Source of the DNA: Arthrobacter citreus
GTDB taxonomy: Bacteria; Actinomycetota; Actinomycetes; Actinomycetales; Micrococcaceae
Direction: 5' to 3'
NCBI RefSeq assembly: GCF_038405225.1
Contig: NZ_CP151657.1
Coordinates: 2,790,001-2,854,000 of the forward strand
DNA length: 64,000 nucleotides
The notes beneath the pieces are model-generated. The model did no database searches. It was not told where the DNA came from and was given only the letters and a program-made list of their open reading frames with translations. Numbering within the stretch: the stretch's first letter is position 1; each line of letters begins with the position of its first letter. The translations under genes were made by a program, and so were the position numbers. This document shows, piece by piece, positions 41,673 to 49,410 of the stretch.

Positions 41673-42797
41673 GTGAACACCCACCCCGCAGGCGCGCCTT
41701 CCGAACGCCCCCAGCCGCCGTCGTCGTCCGACCTGAGACGCTGGCGGCAGTACCTCGCCGATGAACGCGCCGAAGCCGACACCTACCGCTACCTGGCCGA
41801 GCGCCGCGACGGCGAAGAACGCGATATCCTCCTCGCCCTGGCCGAAGCCGAGGGCCGCCATGAGGCCCATTGGCGTGAAATGCTGGGCGAGGATGCGAAC
41901 CGCCGCACCAAGGCGTCCCTGCGCAACCGGATGCTCGGGTTCCTGGCCCGCCGTTTTGGGTCGGTCTTTGTCCTGGCCCTGGCCCAGCGCGCCGAAGGCC
42001 GCTCCCCTTACGCAAGTGATCCGAACGCCACCAGTGCGATGGCCGCCGACGAGCAGATCCATGAGGAAGTGGTGCGCGGGCTGGCCACCAGGGGCCGGAC
42101 CCGGCTGTCCGGAAACTTCAGGGCCGCGGTTTTCGGCGCCAACGACGGCCTGGTCTCCAACTTGGCCCTGGTCATGGGCATTGGTGCCACGGGCGTCTCC
42201 AGCGGCTTCATTCTTTTTAGCGGCCTGGCCGGCCTGCTGGCCGGTGCCCTGTCCATGGGTGCCGGAGAATATGTCTCGGTGCGCTCCCAGCGCGAGCTGC
42301 TCGAGGCCTCCCGCCCCACGCAGATCACGCTGGCCGCGGCGAAATCACTGGACATCGACGCCAACGAGCTGGTGCTGGTCTACCGGGCACGCGGCATGTC
42401 CCTCGAAGCGGCCGAGCACCGGGCTGCTGAACGCATGGGGCTGTACAGCTGCGACTGCGATCCCAGTTTTTCGCTGAACCCCGAAGCATCCGTTGAGGGG
42501 AATGACGAGCATGAAACCGTGGGCACCGGACTCGGCGCCGCACTGTCCAGCTTCTGCTTCTTCGCGTCCGGCGCCATCATCCCGGTCCTGCCGTACATCT
42601 TCGGGTTCACCGGACTCGCCGCCGTCATCATTTCCTGTGTCCTGGTGGGACTGGCGCTGCTGATGACCGGCGCCGTCGTCGGCCTGCTGTCCGGCGCGTC
42701 CCCGCTGAAGCGCGGTGTGCGTCAGCTGGCCATCGGGCTTGGCGCCGCCGGCGCCACCTACCTCCTGGGCATGCTGTTCGGCACCGGCGTCGCCTAG
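41673..42797 (+). CDS. Ferritin-like/VIT-domain Mn/Fe exporter (MbfA-like)
   Basis: A 374-residue two-domain protein. Residues about 20-140 form a rubrerythrin/ferritin-like helical domain with DERAEADTYRYLAERR and EGRHEAHWREMLGE, giving metal-ligand Glu and His residues. Residues 145-374 are a VIT1/CCC1-type membrane domain, starting GANDGLVSNLALVMGIGAT and ending in four or five membrane segments. Such fusions (membrane-bound ferritin A) export iron or manganese. The yybP-ykoY riboswitch upstream argues for manganese control. GTG start preceded by AGGAG. Expressed alone. Confidence 0.9.
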   Translation: MNTHPAGAPSERPQPPSSSDLRRWRQYLADERAEADTYRYLAERRDGEERDILLALAEAEGRHEAHWREMLGEDANRRTKASLRNRMLGFLARRFGSVFVLALAQRAEGRSPYASDPNATSAMAADEQIHEEVVRGLATRGRTRLSGNFRAAVFGANDGLVSNLALVMGIGATGVSSGFILFSGLAGLLAGALSMGAGEYVSVRSQRELLEASRPTQITLAAAKSLDIDANELVLVYRARGMSLEAAEHRAAERMGLYSCDCDPSFSLNPEASVEGNDEHETVGTGLGAALSSFCFFASGAIIPVLPYIFGFTGLAAVIISCVLVGLALLMTGAVVGLLSGASPLKRGVRQLAIGLGAAGATYLLGMLFGTGVA

Positions 42798-42878
42798 CGC
42801 CAGGCGCGGCGCCTTGCCTTTTTGCCCATCGCGGAGAACGATGCGGAGAAACTGCCGCTACTTCCGTAAGGATCATTC

Positions 42879-43706
42879 ATGACCGTCCTGTCTCCTGTCC
42901 TGCCGCTGCGAAGCGGGGCATTGATCCCACAAATCGGCTTGGGCACGTGGCCAATGGACGACGACGAGGCGGCCAGCGCCGTCAACACCGCCGTCGGTCT
43001 CGGCTACCGCCACTTCGATACAGCCGAGAACTACGGCAATGAAAAGGGGGTCGGCGAAGGGCTGCGGCGCAGCGGTCTGGACCGCAGCGAAGCCTTCATC
43101 ACCACCAAATTCAATAAGGAGTGGCACAGCTTCGACGGCGCCCGCCAGGCTGCGGAGGCCGCACTGCAGCGGCTGGGCACCGACTATGTTGATCTGCTGC
43201 TCATCCATTGGCCCAACCCGGGCCTGAACCGTTTCGTCGATGCTTTCCGCGGAATGCGCGCGGCCCAGGAAGACGGGCTGGTCCGCGCCATCGGGGTATC
43301 CAACTTCAAGCCCGCCCACCTGCAGCAGCTGGCGGACGCCGGTTTGGTTCCCGAGGTGAACCAGATTCAGCTGGATCCATACCGTCCACGCCGTGACGTC
43401 CGGGAATCCCATGCCCGCCTCGACATTGTGACCGAGGCCTGGAGCCCCCTGGGCAAGGGCACCGACCTGCTGAAGGACTCCCGCATTACGGCCCTGGCCG
43501 ACAAATACGGCAGGACCCCTGCCCAGATCGTACTGCGCTGGGACGTCCAGTCCGGTCTTGTCACGATTCCCAAATCCGCCAACCCCCAGCGCATGGCTGA
43601 GAATCTGGACGTCTTCGGATTTGAGCTCGATGCCGAGGAGATGGCAGCCCTGGACGGCATGGAAACCGACGACCGCATCTCGGATTCGGATGTCTTCGGC
43701 CACTAG
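42879..43706 (+). CDS. Aldo/keto reductase
   Basis: A 275-residue NADPH-dependent AKR of the AKR5/2,5-diketo-D-gluconate reductase type. The catalytic tetrad is readable: Asp in GYRHFDTAENYGNE with the Tyr four residues on, Lys in FITTKF, and His in LLLIHWPNP. NADPH contacts include VTIPKSANPQRMAEN near the C-terminus. Broad aldehyde/ketone reduction is the safe description. Start chosen at the ATG shortly after the exporter; no strong SD is visible. It is 81 bp downstream of the metal exporter on the same strand and may be cotranscribed. Confidence 0.9.
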   Translation: MTVLSPVLPLRSGALIPQIGLGTWPMDDDEAASAVNTAVGLGYRHFDTAENYGNEKGVGEGLRRSGLDRSEAFITTKFNKEWHSFDGARQAAEAALQRLGTDYVDLLLIHWPNPGLNRFVDAFRGMRAAQEDGLVRAIGVSNFKPAHLQQLADAGLVPEVNQIQLDPYRPRRDVRESHARLDIVTEAWSPLGKGTDLLKDSRITALADKYGRTPAQIVLRWDVQSGLVTIPKSANPQRMAENLDVFGFELDAEEMAALDGMETDDRISDSDVFGH

Positions 43707-43777
43707 CAGCACGACTTTTCCACAGGTAAAACCACTCCATATCCCCGCCTCACGCACTCGGTTAGATTGAGCGGACC

Positions 43778-43806
43778 GGGGAGGGCCCGCGCCGCGGGCC
43801 CTCCCC
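43778..43806. repeat. 29-bp perfect inverted repeat in a 5' leader
   Basis: Arms of 14 bp, GGGGAGGGCCCGCG and its exact complement, flank a single central C. A TAGATT hexamer at 43763-43768 lies just upstream, so the hairpin would be at the very 5' end of the message for the T7SS-like pair. Confidence 0.85.
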
Positions 43807-43833
43807 GACTCACTTGATCGACCGCCGGGAGGT

Positions 43834-43865
43834 GCGCGGCTCCGCGTCATCAGCGCGGCTCCGCG
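43834..43865 (+). repeat. 13-bp direct repeat in the same leader
   Basis: GCGCGGCTCCGCG occurs at 43834-43846 and 43853-43865, a 19-bp period. Each copy is itself a small hairpin, giving the leader three stems before the SD (AGGGAAGGGAG) of the 43884 gene. Confidence 0.75.
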
Positions 43866-43883
43866 GCAAGGGAAGGGAGAGTC

Positions 43884-44879
43884 ATGGTTGCCTATGACGT
43901 CGACACTTCTGCCGTGATGGACGCGGTCCGAAGGACAGGAGCAGAGATTGCCGGCCTGGCGTCCGTTCCCTCCGAACTTCAGCGCAGCGTGCACACCCTG
44001 GAGGCCGCCCTCGGCGCCAGCCGGGTGGCCCGTGCCTTTACTGACTACGGCAACGGAGAACTCCTGCCCCGTTGGCGGTCCGTCCTGCACCGGGCGGAGG
44101 ATGCGGTGCAGGGCATCAACCAAGCAGTGGCCGAGTATCTCCGCGCAGACGATGAGATGCGCGCCCGGGCTGAAGCTGCGGCAGCCGCCGTATCCGAGCC
44201 CTCCGGCAAACGCCCTAGTCATGCTTTCCCGCCCGTTGGCAGCCCCATCGCCCCGTCGGCACGGCCGGCTCCGGGTCCCAAGGCCGGAGCCGGAGATCCG
44301 CCGACGGCACGTCCGCTGCCCGCGCCGTTCCCGCAGCCGTTGCTGCCGCCACCGCAGGAACCGGAGCCGGAACCCGAAAGGCTGGTGCCCCTGCCCGGCC
44401 CGCCGCCCTGGAACCCGGAATGGCTGTTCCGCCCAGCGCTGCCGGGGCGCCCGCCCATCATCCCAGCGCGTGACTTGATGCTGCGGCTTCGTTTCCCCTG
44501 CCCCGGTCACTGGCATCCGAACCCCGGCTGCAGTCCGCGCTGGTGGGGGCCGGCATATCCGCCCGGCGGCTGGTATCCCCGCTGGCCTGAGCCCGGGCGC
44601 CCGCCCGGTAACTGGTTTCCGCGGTGGCCGGAGCCCGGACGGCCACCCCGTAACTGGTTTCCCCGCTGGCCGGAGCCCTGCCGGCCGCCTCAGGGGAGAT
44701 TTCCGTGGTGGCCGGCCCGTCCGCTCCCGGGGCTGGTCCCGGATCCCCGGCATATTCCGCCTGGTGGGCATGAACTTGTTTGGCCATTGGAAACCCCACG
44801 ATTGCCCTTCGCCTTAGCCGTTGGCAGTCCGGAAGCTGTGTCCAGGGGTACCTCCAGTGGAAAGTGGGGCCTGACATGA
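43884..44879 (+). CDS. ESX-like helical protein with Trp/Pro-rich repeat region
   Basis: A 331-residue protein in two parts. Residues 1-105 are alpha-helical with the spacing of WXG100/DUF6507-type T7SS proteins: MVAYDVDTSAVMDAVRRTGA, two helices, and a C-terminal AVAEYLRADDEMRARAEAAA. Residues 110-300 are Pro-rich with three 14-residue repeats RWPEPGRPPxNWFP (233-246, 247-260, 261-274), giving an exceptional Trp content. No signal peptide. Its stop overlaps the next start in ATGA. It may be secreted by an ESX/T7SS not encoded here; this is an inference from fold and pairing. Confidence 0.65.
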   Translation: MVAYDVDTSAVMDAVRRTGAEIAGLASVPSELQRSVHTLEAALGASRVARAFTDYGNGELLPRWRSVLHRAEDAVQGINQAVAEYLRADDEMRARAEAAAAAVSEPSGKRPSHAFPPVGSPIAPSARPAPGPKAGAGDPPTARPLPAPFPQPLLPPPQEPEPEPERLVPLPGPPPWNPEWLFRPALPGRPPIIPARDLMLRLRFPCPGHWHPNPGCSPRWWGPAYPPGGWYPRWPEPGRPPGNWFPRWPEPGRPPRNWFPRWPEPCRPPQGRFPWWPARPLPGLVPDPRHIPPGGHELVWPLETPRLPFALAVGSPEAVSRGTSSGKWGLT

Positions 44880-45382
44880 GCTCCGTTGATTTAAGCGGCA
44901 CCGCGCACCTGCCGGCCGCCTCGGAGCTCCTGGCAGGTGCCGCCTCGCTTGTGAAGTACAGTTCCCGCGCCGGCGAGTCGATCAGCCGCGCCCGGGATCA
45001 CTGGTCCCGGCTGTCAGAGACTTATGCCGCCCCGGAACAGCATCTTGTGCACCAGGCACTGGATGAACCGCACGCTGCCGGGCACTCAGCGCTCGATGCC
45101 GCCTGCCGTGTGGCGAAGGCACTGGAGACCTTTGCCACCGCCGCTGCCGACATCAGCAGGAGGCGGCTGGAGCTGCAGGAGGCGGTGGAGGAACTCCGCG
45201 GGAAAGACGGGCAGGACGCCATCCCGAGCGTGAACGTGTCCGGGTCCGGGTCCGGGTCCGATACTGGCATGACCTTTGCGGAAACCCTGCTGCAGGCCAG
45301 AGCAGACCAGTTGGCACAGGAACTGGTCACTGCCGAGGATCGGTGCATTGCAGTCCTGAACCAGTGTTCCGGGCGGTCCTGA
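44876..45382 (+). CDS. Helical T7SS-type protein, possibly a truncated toxin N-terminus
   Basis: A 168-residue, largely helical protein. SRARDHWSRLSETYAAPEQ and HLVHQALDEP followed by LETFATAAADISRRRLELQE resemble the N-terminal secretion domain of large actinobacterial T7SS effectors, which normally continue into a C-terminal toxin. Here the chain ends soon after the helical region. The stop arises inside a 23-bp tandem duplication that shifts the reading frame, so truncation is possible; the frame that would continue (to 45603) has codon use unlike a real gene. Coupled to the ESX-like gene by ATGA. No immunity gene is apparent. Confidence 0.6.
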   Translation: MSSVDLSGTAHLPAASELLAGAASLVKYSSRAGESISRARDHWSRLSETYAAPEQHLVHQALDEPHAAGHSALDAACRVAKALETFATAAADISRRRLELQEAVEELRGKDGQDAIPSVNVSGSGSGSDTGMTFAETLLQARADQLAQELVTAEDRCIAVLNQCSGRS

Positions 45383-45399
45383 ACCGGTGTGCCGGGCGG
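45354..45399 (+). repeat. 23-bp tandem duplication creating a stop
   Basis: Copies 45354-45376 and 45377-45399 match at 21 of 23 bases. The in-frame TGA (45380-45382) of the T7SS-like gene lies in the second copy; because 23 is not a multiple of three, the same TGA in copy one is out of frame. Confidence 0.88.
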
Positions 45400-45402
45400 T
45401 CC

Positions 45403-45866
45403 AACGGGAACCGGGGCAAGGGGTGCTGCAGAAGCCCGCAGGGTGTTTGCGGCAATTTGTGCGGCGCATCCTGTGCTTCCAGTTGGTCCTGTGATCAGGA
45501 TATATGTGACACGGACCAGGATATATGCGCCGCGGCGAATGTGTATTTGGACACCCCCGCTCTCCCAAGTCCCTTAGGGCGGCGGGGATCCCAGCTCCGG
45601 TGACGCACCGTGGCCGCGTGAAAATTTGACTTGCGCATGGAAGCGGGAAACTGTAGTAGAGACTACGCATCACCACGTACCAGGTACGGAAGAAACGTAT
45701 AAGAGGGGCAGCGCCGCTTTCATAACCCGGTAGTGCCATGCCCGCAGATGAATGCACACCTGCGAATCCGGGCCCCGGCCGCTCCTCTCCAGCTGCCCGA
45801 TGAACCCCCCTGCGGGAACCGGGCATATCTTCCGTTAATCCAGGAAGAACCATCTAGGAAGGCCCT
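45403..45866. other. 464-bp non-coding region before the BCCT gene
   Basis: No convincing gene. It holds a direct repeat AGGATATATG (45497-45506 and 45518-45527, period 21), a perfect-looking -35 TTGACT at 45626-45631 with weak -10 candidates around 45652-45659, and the inverted repeat GTAGT-N4-ACTAC (45653-45666). It is probably the promoter and leader region of the BCCT transporter. Short open frames here have non-coding codon use. Confidence 0.55.
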
Positions 45867-47807
45867 ATGGCTAACATGACTGAGCCCACCCCGGATTCCG
45901 GGCAGGGCCCGGAAAGCCGCGGCGGAGCACTCCTCCACCCGGACTCCGGACCAGCAGCATCACACGTCGACCAGCTTCCCGCTGAGCCCGATGCAGATCC
46001 GGACCAGGAGCTGCTGGCGCAGCTTCGCGAGACCGAACAAGCACATGAAACCGCCCGCTCCACCGAGACACCCGCCAGACTGGACAAGGTCCTTTTCGGG
46101 GTAACCGGAGCCCTGGCCATTGCCTTCATTCTGTGGGGTTTCTTCGGCCGCGAGTCCCTGGCCACCTCGTCCCAGACAGCGCTGGACTGGGTTATGGAAC
46201 ACACCGGCTGGATGTTTGTCCTGCTGGCGTCCTTCTTTGTCGTCTTCGTCCTGTGGCTGGCTTTGGGCCGGTTCGGCAACATTCCCCTCGGCAAGGATGA
46301 TGAGGAACCCGAGTACAAGACGCTCTCCTGGATTTCCATGATGTTCGCCGCCGGCATGGGCATTGGCCTCATGTTCTACGGTGTCGCGGAGCCGATGTTC
46401 CACTTCATTTCGCCGCCTCCGGGCACAGTGGACGGTGAGACTCCCGAAGCCATCCGGACGGCCATGGCCACCTCGGTCTTCCACTGGGGCCTGCATCCAT
46501 GGGCCATGTACGCCATCGTGGGTATTGCCATGGCATACGGCACTTACCGGCTGGGAAGGAAGCAGCTGATTTCCTCCGCTTTCACTTCCCTGTTCGGCCG
46601 GGCACGAGTGGATGGACCGCTGGGCAAACTCCTCAACATCTTCGCCATCTTCGCCACATTGTTCGGCACTGCCGCCTCACTGGGCCTGGGTGCTCTCCAG
46701 ATCGGCAGCGGGCTCGAGTCCCAGGGGTGGGTCGCCAGCGTTGGCACGCCCATTCTGGTGGCCATTGTCGCTATCCTGACCGCCTGCTTTGTTGCCTCTG
46801 CCATGTCCGGAATTTCCAAGGGCATCCAGTGGCTCTCCAACATCAACATGGGCCTGGCCGTGCTGCTGGCGATTATTGTCTTTATCGCCGGTCCGACCCT
46901 CTTCATCCTGAACGTCATTCCTTCCGCCATCGCCGACTATGCGGGGAACATGGCAGAGATGGCTTCTCGCACCGAGGCCGTTGGCGATGAGACGATGCGT
47001 GACTGGCTCTCGGGATGGACCATCTTCTACTGGGCCTGGTGGCTCTCCTGGACGCCTTTTGTGGGCATGTTCATTGCCCGCATCAGCCGCGGCCGCACTA
47101 TCCGGCAGTTCGTGACCGGTGTCCTGCTGGTTCCCTTTGTCGTCACTATTCTCTGGTTCTCCATTTTCGGTGGCGGTGCCATTGGCACACAGCAAAACGC
47201 AGCGCCCGGCGATGCCGACGCCCTCATGGCAGCAGCAGGCTCGGATGCCGCATTGTTCGAGCTTTTCGCCCTGCTGCCCATGCCTAACCTGATAGCCGCG
47301 GCCGTTGGCATCCTGGCAATGGTCCTTGTGGGCATCTTCTTCATCACCGGAGCTGATTCCGCGTCCATCGTCATGGCATCGCTCAGCTCCAACGGTGCTG
47401 AGCACCCGGCGCGTGCCGTGGTGGTTTTCTGGGGCGTCCTGACCGGAGCCGTCGCCGCCGTCATGCTCTTGGCCGGCGGTGATGAGCCGTCCGCGGCACT
47501 TGATGCGCTTCAGCGCATCACCATCGTGGCAGCCCTGCCGTTTGCGCTGGTCATGCTTCTCATGACGGTGGCCCTGACCAAGGATCTGGCCCGCGACCCG
47601 ATGGCTCTGCGCCGCCAGCTGACCAAGTCGGTGGTGGAGCGTGCCATCGCCGCCGGTGTGGATGAGCACGGCGGGTCGACCTTCGACCTCGCCACGCAGG
47701 AACACGACACCACGGCACATGACGTCATCACTCCCGCCCCCGTTCCGGCGCGTCCGGCAACGGCGGCAGCAGCGGAGAACGACGGCGACCTGCGTCCGCG
47801 CGGCTAA
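45867..47807 (+). CDS. BCCT-family glycine betaine/choline transporter
   Basis: A 646-residue sodium- or proton-coupled carrier for betaine-type osmolytes. After an 80-residue acidic cytosolic N-terminus come 12 membrane segments with BCCT signatures GIGLMFYGVAEPMFHF, SLGLGALQIGSGL and WTIFYWAWWLSWTPFVGMFI, followed by ARISRGRTIRQF. The Trp-rich segment forms the betaine aromatic box. A C-terminal tail of about 80 polar residues may sense osmotic stress, as in BetP. Long upstream region suggests complex control. Expressed alone, ending at a strong terminator. Exact substrate not determined. Confidence 0.9.
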   Translation: MANMTEPTPDSGQGPESRGGALLHPDSGPAASHVDQLPAEPDADPDQELLAQLRETEQAHETARSTETPARLDKVLFGVTGALAIAFILWGFFGRESLATSSQTALDWVMEHTGWMFVLLASFFVVFVLWLALGRFGNIPLGKDDEEPEYKTLSWISMMFAAGMGIGLMFYGVAEPMFHFISPPPGTVDGETPEAIRTAMATSVFHWGLHPWAMYAIVGIAMAYGTYRLGRKQLISSAFTSLFGRARVDGPLGKLLNIFAIFATLFGTAASLGLGALQIGSGLESQGWVASVGTPILVAIVAILTACFVASAMSGISKGIQWLSNINMGLAVLLAIIVFIAGPTLFILNVIPSAIADYAGNMAEMASRTEAVGDETMRDWLSGWTIFYWAWWLSWTPFVGMFIARISRGRTIRQFVTGVLLVPFVVTILWFSIFGGGAIGTQQNAAPGDADALMAAAGSDAALFELFALLPMPNLIAAAVGILAMVLVGIFFITGADSASIVMASLSSNGAEHPARAVVVFWGVLTGAVAAVMLLAGGDEPSAALDALQRITIVAALPFALVMLLMTVALTKDLARDPMALRRQLTKSVVERAIAAGVDEHGGSTFDLATQEHDTTAHDVITPAPVPARPATAAAAENDGDLRPRG

Positions 47808-47845
47808 CCGCAGCCGCTGAAAAGGCGCTGTAAGGCCGGCGCCCA

Positions 47846-47893
47846 ACAAAAAGGGACCTGCCACCGGATATCGGTGGCAGGTCCCTTTGTTTG
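47846..47893. terminator. Bidirectional hairpin terminator
   Basis: A 17-bp perfect stem (47850-47866 with 47872-47888, arm AAAGGGACCTGCCACCG) is flanked by A-run and T-run, so it can end both the BCCT transcript and the convergent sugar porter transcript. Confidence 0.9.
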
Positions 47894-47916
47894 TTGCGGA
47901 AGGTTGTCGGTGACGC

Positions 47917-49326
47917 CTACTTGGATCCGGCTGCCTTCAGCTCCGTTTCCAGCTGCTCCAGGGACTTGCCCTGGGTCTCCGGCATGAAGCGCCGCACGAA
48001 CAGGATGGCGCAGAGGCCCAGCCCCACGAAGATGAAGAACGTGCTGGAGATTCCCAGTCCGGCCATCAGCATCGGGAAGGAGAAGCCCACGGCGAAGTTG
48101 GCCATCCATTGCACGAACACTGAGAGTCCCATTCCCAGGCCGCGGACCCGCAGCGGGAAAATCTCCGCGATCATCAGCCAGGTCACCGGCGAGATGGAGC
48201 CCTGCTGGAAGGCCAGGAACGCAACGGTCAGGGACAGCACCACAAAGCCGCGGGCAGTGCCTTCGGCCATCGTCAGTGACGCCACGCCAATAAGCAGCAG
48301 TGTGGAGGACGTCCCGATCAGCCCGGTGATGAGCATGGGGCGCCGTCCCACCCTGCCGAGCAGCCAGATGCCCAGGATCGCTGCCGCAACGGACACGACG
48401 CCGTTGGCGATGTTAGCGGTCAGGGCTGCCTCGGTACCGAAACCGGCGTCGGCCAGGATCTGCGTGCCGTAGTACACGATCGCGTTGACGCCGGTGATCT
48501 GCTGGACCACTGACATGCCCATGCCGATCAGCAGCACCCGGAACAGCCACGGCTCGGCAAAGTCCTTCAGCGAGCCGCGGCGGGTGGTTTCATGGCTTGC
48601 CAGGGCGCGGACGTCGTCGTACTCCGTTTGTGCGTCCTCGGAGCTGCGGATTTTCTGCAGCACCGCCATCATCTGCGGATAGCGTCCCTGCGCGGCGAGC
48701 CAGCGCGGGCTCTCCGGCACAAACTTCATGCCGATCCACAGGGCGATGGCGGGAAGTGAGGCCACGGCCAGCATCCAGCGCCAGATGTGGTTCTCCTCGC
48801 CCCACACGTTGCCGATTACTGCATTGGTGGTGAACGCCGCCAGCTGGCCGGTGACGATCATCAGCTGGTCCCGGGTCACCATCTGTCCGCGCCGTGCGGC
48901 AGGGGCGATTTCGGACAGGAACATGGGCACGACGGCGGAGGCCCCGCCCACGGCCAGGCCGAGGACCACCCGGGCCACCACCATCAGTCCGATGGATGGC
49001 GCAACCGCAGTACCGAGAGCTCCGGCCAGGAAAACCACGGCCAGCATCATGAGCAGCCGGCGCCGGCCGAAGCGATCCGCAAGCTGCCCGGCGATGACGG
49101 CGCCAAAGGCGGCACCGAACAACAGGCTGGAGGTGATCAGGCCTTCGGTGAAGGGAGTCAGCCCCAGATCATCCTGCATGAAGGGCAGTGCACCGTTAAT
49201 GACGCCGGTGTCATAACCGAACAGGAACCCGCCCAGGGTGGCGATCCAGGAGGCGCGGCCCAGGGCGCCGCGGTGGCGGCTGCTCCCCTGCTTCGCGGCT
49301 GCTCCGGGGGTAAGAAGTGTGGACAT
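47917..49326 (-). CDS. Sugar porter-family MFS (inositol/xylose-type)
   Basis: A 469-residue proton-sugar symporter. Diagnostic motifs are FLFGYDTGVINGALPFMQDD in segment 1, the GQLADRFGRRRLL loop, PESPRWLAAQGR after segment 6 and PETQGKSLEQLE at the C-terminus. It resembles IolT-type myo-inositol carriers most, but glucose or xylose carriers share the signatures. ATG at 49326 has a weak purine-rich SD. It lies alone between a terminator and the sucCD operon terminator. Confidence 0.9.
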   Translation of the reverse strand: MSTLLTPGAAAKQGSSRHRGALGRASWIATLGGFLFGYDTGVINGALPFMQDDLGLTPFTEGLITSSLLFGAAFGAVIAGQLADRFGRRRLLMMLAVVFLAGALGTAVAPSIGLMVVARVVLGLAVGGASAVVPMFLSEIAPAARRGQMVTRDQLMIVTGQLAAFTTNAVIGNVWGEENHIWRWMLAVASLPAIALWIGMKFVPESPRWLAAQGRYPQMMAVLQKIRSSEDAQTEYDDVRALASHETTRRGSLKDFAEPWLFRVLLIGMGMSVVQQITGVNAIVYYGTQILADAGFGTEAALTANIANGVVSVAAAILGIWLLGRVGRRPMLITGLIGTSSTLLLIGVASLTMAEGTARGFVVLSLTVAFLAFQQGSISPVTWLMIAEIFPLRVRGLGMGLSVFVQWMANFAVGFSFPMLMAGLGISSTFFIFVGLGLCAILFVRRFMPETQGKSLEQLETELKAAGSK

Positions 49327-49360
49327 CAAAGGTCTTTCTGCGTATATCCGAGCGCACAAA

Positions 49361-49401
49361 ACCCCCGTCGGTCGGAGATAATCCGGCCGACGGGGGTCTG
49401 C
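49361..49401 (-). terminator. Terminator of the sucCD operon
   Basis: ACCCCCGTCGG (49361-49371) pairs with 49387-49397; on the minus strand the stem is followed by TTTT. It lies 14 bp past the sucD stop. Confidence 0.85.
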
Positions 49402-49410
49402 GTGCGTGTA

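Noticed and set aside
41430-42062. 210-codon minus-strand frame between the acyl-CoA ligase and the exporter
   Set aside because: It lies over the riboswitch and the ferritin-like domain coding sequence; both explain the sequence far better.
42873-44771. 632-codon minus-strand frame over the aldo/keto reductase and ESX-like genes
   Set aside because: It crosses two genes with strong coding evidence on the plus strand and reads as low-complexity Arg/Pro/Gly sequence.
46677-47864. 395-codon minus-strand frame over the BCCT gene
   Set aside because: Antisense to a conserved transporter; composition (His/Gly/Asp/Gln) is the usual antisense artefact.
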